A stretch of DNA of 64,000 nucleotides from Diphasiastrum complanatum (Eukaryota; Streptophyta; Lycopodiopsida; Lycopodiales; Lycopodiaceae). The position numbers were made by a program, and so were the translations under genes. Of this stretch, positions 59,135 to 64,000 are shown piece after piece; the stretch's first letter is position 1, and each line of letters starts with the position of its first letter. The notes under the pieces are model-generated. The model saw only the letters and a list, made by a program, of their open reading frames with translations. It had not been told where the DNA came from and made no database searches. Location of the stretch: positions 21,528,507 to 21,592,506 of the forward strand of contig CM055111.1 in the NCBI GenBank assembly GCA_029204225.1. The letters run 5' to 3'.

Positions 59135-60115
59135 ATGTCAGGTAGAGAATCCCGATTAGAAAGATACCATAAGCTTAGAGAAAAATTTTTACGAAGACAG
59201 AGTGAGAGTTTGAGTCGAAGAAATCTTGACAAGATCATTGCCCAGTTACTTGAACTTCTAATTAGCTTCAGTATGGAGGGTCCTGCTGCACGTTTCACTT
59301 CTATCTCAAAAATTATGTATGATTATTTTAAAGGGACTACTTCCGATGATGCAGATACCTATGTCTTGCAATTTGAGTCAATCTCTAATGCAAATAACGA
59401 AGGAACTGATGCAGACAAACTACGAATATTCCCTGGTTTGCTGAGAAAGCAGGCACGAATCTTCCATGGTCTGCTGAGAAAGCAGGCACACATATGGTAC
59501 AGTCAAGTTGAACCAGGCCGCGTAGGAACCTGGTTGCTACTGAAAGATGTGTTTCTGAACTAGTTTAGAGAAATCGGTTACAAATCTAGGATTCTTAGAT
59601 GTTTGAACAATGTTCAGAAGAAGACTAAAGAATCTCTTCGAAAATATACACGAAAGGTTAAAAATCTTATAGGAAAACTAACCGGTGTATATCCCATTGA
59701 TATGCAGATCGAATGGTTTTTGGCTGGTTTACCACCAAAGATTGATCGGTATTGTAGACAAGGAGACATGACCTCCTTAGCAACAGTAATAGCTAGTGTC
59801 AAAAATTTTGAGACCTCGAAACTAGCACAAAAGCGACGCTCAACGAAAAGATCTTGTAAGTCTAAGACTGATTCTAGTGACAACGATGACAATTCAAATT
59901 TTGACTCAAGTACCAGTTCTTCAAGCTCGGAGTCTGAAAGCAGTGATTCATCAGAATTAGAAGCTGATAAAGGAGACAAAAGAAATAAACGACGATCCAA
60001 GCGAAAGGATGCCACGAAAACCATCGAGGATAAGTCGTCATCTTCTAAAGTCGAAAAGCTTTGGAAGAGTAATATGGCTGACCTTAATATAAAGTTTAAT
60101 AATTTGAAAGTGTAG
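59135..60115 (+). pseudogene. Gypsy gag, broken
   Basis: Opens MSGRESRLERYHKLREKFL; capsid part FTSISKIMYDYFKGTTSDDA and WYSQVEPGRVGTWLLLKDVF, a TAG at 59561, then FREIGYKS, VQKKTKESLRKYTRKVKNLI and IEWFLAGLPPKI. The C-terminal part is Ser/Asp-rich then Lys/Arg-rich. A 33-base internal duplication (period between 59441 and 59474) doubles LLRKQA. Protein continues after a stop at 60113. Confidence 0.88.
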
Positions 60116-60299
60116 ATTCTAAAGTTGCAGACAAAAGACCAAAAACATCTTCTTCCAACTCAGGAATGTGGTGTACAAAATGTGAAACTTCTAGACAGAT
60201 TAAGGAAGACGGCACCACTGTGAATGTCAAGTATATTGAAGATCCTGCCCAGGAGGTACTTTTTATTTCTCAAAATGATGCGACTACTAACTATGTTTA

Positions 60300-60770
60300 G
60301 GGTACTGTAGCATCAGCCCAACAGGATAGACCAAACTTTGTACCAAGAAGACATAATCCTCCTGAATTTGTTGGACCAGCAAAGTCTCAAACCGCGACTA
60401 AACCAGTGTCAGGCAACTACTACAACTGTGGAGAGCCGGGACATTTTTCACCTGACTGTCCTCAGCCACGAAAGCCGAATGGTTATGTACCGTTATGCTT
60501 GAACTGCAGGGAGCCTGGCCACAAGTATCCTGACTGCCCTCAGCCGTAGAAGCTGCGACCTAAATATCAGTATGTAGCAACGCCAGCTTCTGCAGACTCG
60601 AAAGTAAAAGCTTCAACTAATGTTGTTGTGCAAATGATTGATGTTACTGAAGGCAAATTGGCGAAGACAAAAGACCAGTCTTGGCCAAGTGACATGGAAA
60701 AGATATTCAAAGTCACAAGAGAAGCAAAGGCTCCTCGAAACCTGAATAGAAATCTTCAACGAAGCGCATA
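60300..60770 (+). pseudogene. Gypsy nucleocapsid with two zinc knuckles
   Basis: Frame reads YYNCGEPGHFSPDCPQPRK; the knuckle as written is C-G-E-P-G-H-x4-C with its first Cys changed to Tyr or shifted (YNC). The second, CLNCREPGHKYPDC, is complete. A TAG follows at 60547. A Lys-rich linker with frameshifts runs to about 61070. Confidence 0.82.
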
Positions 60771-61189
60771 AAATCTTCGAAGAAGAAATCTTCTAGCAAG
60801 ACGACGAACAAATCTACGACTAAAGAAGATCTTAAAGATGACTCCGACTATGATCACGATGCTACAAAATTATTTGCAAAAGACATCTCAACAGCAACAC
60901 TGAACTTCAGTCAGCTGCTGCAAAGAAGGTGGTCATGTTCGAAGAAGTGGACAATGAAATCACGAAGACTAAATTTTCTAGTGCTGTTATCGACAAGCCA
61001 ATCTCAAAATCGAAGACGAAGGACTATGACATCGTGACTGATATTGGATCTCTTCGTCCGAACATCACTTTTGAGTAGCTATTGGCAGATAACACTTATT
61101 ACAGAAAGCAACTGAAAGGTCTTTCTGCCTCTAAAAAGAAGAAAAAAAATTCTTTGCCAGATGTTGGTGTTTTGTCTATTGATTAAGGT

Positions 61190-61561
61190 GATCTTGATGC
61201 ACCTGAAATTGATGTTACCATTGCGGGATGCCTGATTGAAAAAGTGCCAATAGACTCTGGTTTCAGCGTGAACATAATAACAGAAGACACATCTCATGCT
61301 CTGGGACTGACTGACATTCAACCGACACAGCAAAATATCAAGTTAGCTGATTCGACGCGACGAAAACATGTTGGAGAATTGAAGGATGTCACTGTTTACA
61401 TTCAAGTCAAGCCTTTCACAATGAATTTCATAGTTATCAAACCACTTGGTTTGTCATCTTATTTTGTGTTAATTGGATATCCCTGGCTTTATCAATCAAA
61501 TGCAAGTGTTCATTGGAAATCCAAAGAGTTGAAATTTCAGACTGGTGAGACCAATTATTGA
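61190..61561 (+). pseudogene. Gypsy aspartic protease
   Basis: APEIDVTIAGCLIEKVPIDSG gives the active-site DSG, then FSVNIITEDTSHALGL, PTQQNIKLADSTRRK and YFVLIGYPWLYQSNASVHW (the flap-side LGxPWL box as IGYPWL). The domain is continuous to TGA at 61561. Acidic linker text continues to 61903. Confidence 0.85.
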
Positions 61562-61903
61562 GGTAAGCCAGCAGAACAAATAATTACCTGGAGTCGTGAC
61601 AAATATGAAGGTGAAACTCCTTTGTCTGACACCAATTTTACCTCAGAAGAATCTTCTTATGCCTTAAATATTTTTTCTAATGCATCTGACATCGAAGTGC
61701 AATATTTTAAATGCTATGAGAATACTAACGAAGAAGAATTCTTCGATGCCTGCAACACTGAAGCGGATGTTTTGTATGAAAAAATTAAAGTTGCAGACAT
61801 GAACTCAAAAGAGTCTAATGATTCGAGTGACGAATCTGAACATGAATTTGGTAATAAGAACCAGGCTGACGACAAGAATACATATGGAGTCAACCATGCG
61901 TGA

Positions 61904-62935
61904 AATTCATGGCCAGACCAAGGCTAGTATAACAGAAGGTATCATTTTACTAGATTCTACTAAACTAATTGAATTTGCACCTGGTAGATTTGTGCATGTT
62001 TTGAAGTCACTTGGAGAATCGAAATTAGCAAAATTTACTGAATTGTTGAAGGAGTATCAAGATGTTTTTGTCTGGTCGCTCGGCGATTTGTAAGGTATAT
62101 CTGCATAATTTGAAGAGCACCAAATTGATCTTAAGAAAGATGTTGTACCTGTTCGACAGAGACACTATCATCTCAATCCAAAGTACTCCCTCATGGTTAA
62201 GGACGAACTCAACAAGCACCTTAAGGCAGGTATTATCTATTCCGTCTTAAGCAGTGAATGGGTTTCACCCATTGTTGTTGTTCCAAAGAAGAAGACTGGC
62301 AAAATACGAATATGCCGGGATTTCTGCAAGCTCAATGCTGTCACAAGGAAGGATAATCATCCTCTGCCCTTCACTGATCTCATCTTAGATCAGGTTGCTG
62401 GTCAAGAGCGTTACAGTTTCTGTGATGGTTTCTCTGGCTATAATCAGGTTGGAGTGCAAGAAGAGGATCGTTCAAAGACCACGTGTACCATGGATTGGGG
62501 CACTTATGCCTACAGCAAAATGCCCTTTGGTCTTTGCAATGCACCAGCGACTTCTCAGCAAATCATGATGTTAATTTTTGCTTGCAGCGATGTCGAGATA
62601 CTCGTTTATACCTTCATCCAGAGAAATGTTTTTTTGGTATGAAAGAAGGAATATTACTTGGACACAGAATATCAAACAGAGGAATAGAAGTTGACAAAGA
62701 TAAAGTCGAGCTTATAAAGAATCTCTAGATACCAACCAATCTATGTGAACTAAGAGCTTTCTTAGGACATGTTGGCTATTATCGGAGATTTATCCAAAAT
62801 CATGCTTCTATTGCTGCCTCTCTTACTCATCTACTCAAGAAACAAGTGGAATACTTGTGGATGAATGAACAACAGAAAGCATTCGAAGAACTTAAGCAAA
62901 GGCTGATCAATGCTCCTATTCTGAGACCATAATTG
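61904..62935 (+). pseudogene. Gypsy RT with its YxDD region deleted, and RNase H start
   Basis: Pieces: FTELLKEYQDVFVWSLGDL; after a frame change LNKHLKAGIIYSVLSSEWVS, PIVVVPKKKTGKIRICRDF, RYSFCDGFSGYNQV (first catalytic Asp), KMPFGLCNAPATSQQIMM. At about 62570-62605 the text jumps to CLQR.RDTRLYLHPEKC, losing some 40 residues that hold YxDD. Then GMKEGILLGHRISNRGIEV, after a TAG, RAFLGHVGYYRRFIQNHA and EQQKAFEELKQRLINAPIL. The match stops at 62935 and LTR-end sequence begins. Confidence 0.9.
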
Positions 62936-62940
62936 TATCA

Positions 62941-63028
62941 AACACATAACTTTCTAACGTTGTCCTCTGTGGGAACGACATTATTTACTGCAAAATCTAT
63001 ATTAATCTTGTTGGTATAGTACAATAGC
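62941..63028 (+). repeat. Remnant of the gypsy 3' LTR end
   Basis: Close copy of 58967-59050, differing at few positions, placed directly behind the broken RNase H. The rest of RNase H, integrase and the body of the 3' LTR are gone. Confidence 0.85.
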
Positions 63029-63049
63029 AACTCATCATTTATTGGCTTA

Positions 63050-64000
63050 TCAGATGCTTCAGCATTAGGTAATCATGAAAGATGATCAGCCAGAAAATGT
63101 TGTGATCCCTTTTGAATAACAACTGAAAGTTGAATTCTAAAAGAATCAACAACCATCTTGCAATTTGCCCAGTTTTGTAAGGTTTATTTAATAGGTAAAG
63201 AAGAGCATGATGGTCGGTATAGAAAACAAAAAATTGGCCTAGAAAATAATGTCAAAATTGTTGAACAGCATAGACCATTGCTAGTGCTTCTCGATCTGTT
63301 GTGGAATAGTTAACCTCAACTGGAACAAGTTGACGACTCAGAAAATGGATTGGAAAATCCATATTCTCTGGGTTGCGTTAAAACAACACCAATAGCATAA
63401 TTACTAGTGTCCGCATGCACATGGAGTTTCTTAGTATAATCGGGCACGCGAAGAATGGGTGCGGTAACTAAAGCATGTTTAAGATCTTCAAAGACTTTAA
63501 TCCTATCTTCTGTCCACCTTAGGTCAGTAACGATTTGATATACTAACCGCGCTTTATCGGCATAGTGTATTATAAAAATTCGATAATAACCTGTGTGGCC
63601 TAGAATGGGTAGGGGCATTTCAAGAATGACTCTGATCTTTTCAGTTTCAGTGGTGATACCATTTTGAGAAATAATATGGCCCAATAACACACCATGGGTA
63701 ACCCAGACCTGGCACTTGTCGGGATTCAATGAAATTTTGAACCTTCGACAGTGAATAAACACTTGTTCAAGGGCATCGAGATGCTTATCTTGAGAGGAAT
63801 GCACACCAAGATCATTGAGATAAATCTCTAGATTCTTGTGCAACAAATCCTTGAAAGCTCGTTGCATCACCCTTTGAAATGTGGATGGGGCAATGCATAG
63901 ACCGAATGGCATAACGTTATATGCAAAGGTACCAAACTCTGTAACAAAAGTCGTTTTGAAATGATCTTCAAGAGCAATTTGGACTAAGAAATAGCCACTA
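63050..64000 (-). pseudogene. Gypsy RT-RNase H, minus strand, continues beyond the window
   Basis: From the right edge: FTVTEFGTFAYN-like text, MPFGLCIAPSTFQRVMQRAF, then IYLNDLGVHSSQDKHL where the first Asp of YxDD reads Asn, FKISLNPDKCQVWVTHGVLL, GHTGYYRIFI, RWTEDRIKVFEDLKHAL and ADTSNYAIGVVLTQ. Near 63370 a frameshift leads into RNase H: VEVNYSTTDREALAMVYAVQ, FYTDHHALLYLLNKP, ARWLLILLEFNF. A changed YxDD and frameshift make it inactive. It meets the plus-strand gypsy remnant at about 63030 in tail-to-tail arrangement. Confidence 0.9.

Overview
This window is nuclear DNA of a land plant with a large, repeat-rich, gene-poor genome. The evidence is spliced GT-AG introns, plant-type Ty1/copia and Ty3/gypsy LTR retrotransposons with primer sites matching plant initiator-Met and Asp tRNAs, and a plant-type BCS1-like AAA-ATPase. 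A conifer or other gymnosperm would fit the density and decay of the elements, but nothing here fixes the lineage.

Two genes are confidently cellular. At the left edge are the last four coding exons of RCL1 (2-1365, +), a ribosome-biogenesis factor. At 44285-45589 (+) is a complete intronless AAA-ATPase of the ASD/BCS1-like class. A possible small secreted protein lies at 20530-20850, and a possible multi-exon gene of unknown function starts at 10204.

Most of the rest is retrotransposon debris in layers. 3-17 kb: a copia element with a 5-bp target duplication (3739-6946, -); an inverted relative of it (8403-9690, +); and two decayed copies of an unfamiliar spliced gene family (11985-13790, - and 15930-17290, +) lying head to head around a third copia fragment. 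18-27 kb: an inverted pair of LTR-like repeats, a palindrome-rich block, three tandem arrays, and a copia gag fused to a gypsy reverse transcriptase. 27-42 kb: a minus-strand copia, two gypsy fragments meeting tail to tail, a nested copia, a coiled-coil retroelement ORF and a copia gag-protease remnant. 46-59 kb: a gag-only LTR element, a copia element lacking reverse transcriptase with long CT microsatellites in both LTRs, and a young-looking copia with perfect AGTTG target duplications. 59-64 kb: a gypsy element whose YxDD region is deleted, then part of a second gypsy on the other strand.

Every transposon polyprotein seen carries stops, frameshifts or domain deletions, so none looks autonomous. 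The least ordinary item is the two-copy family with a GDLK...CTLHA core and a shared intron position, which I cannot assign to a named family. Coordinates of decayed elements are estimates from reading the sequence unless a target duplication or LTR edge is stated.
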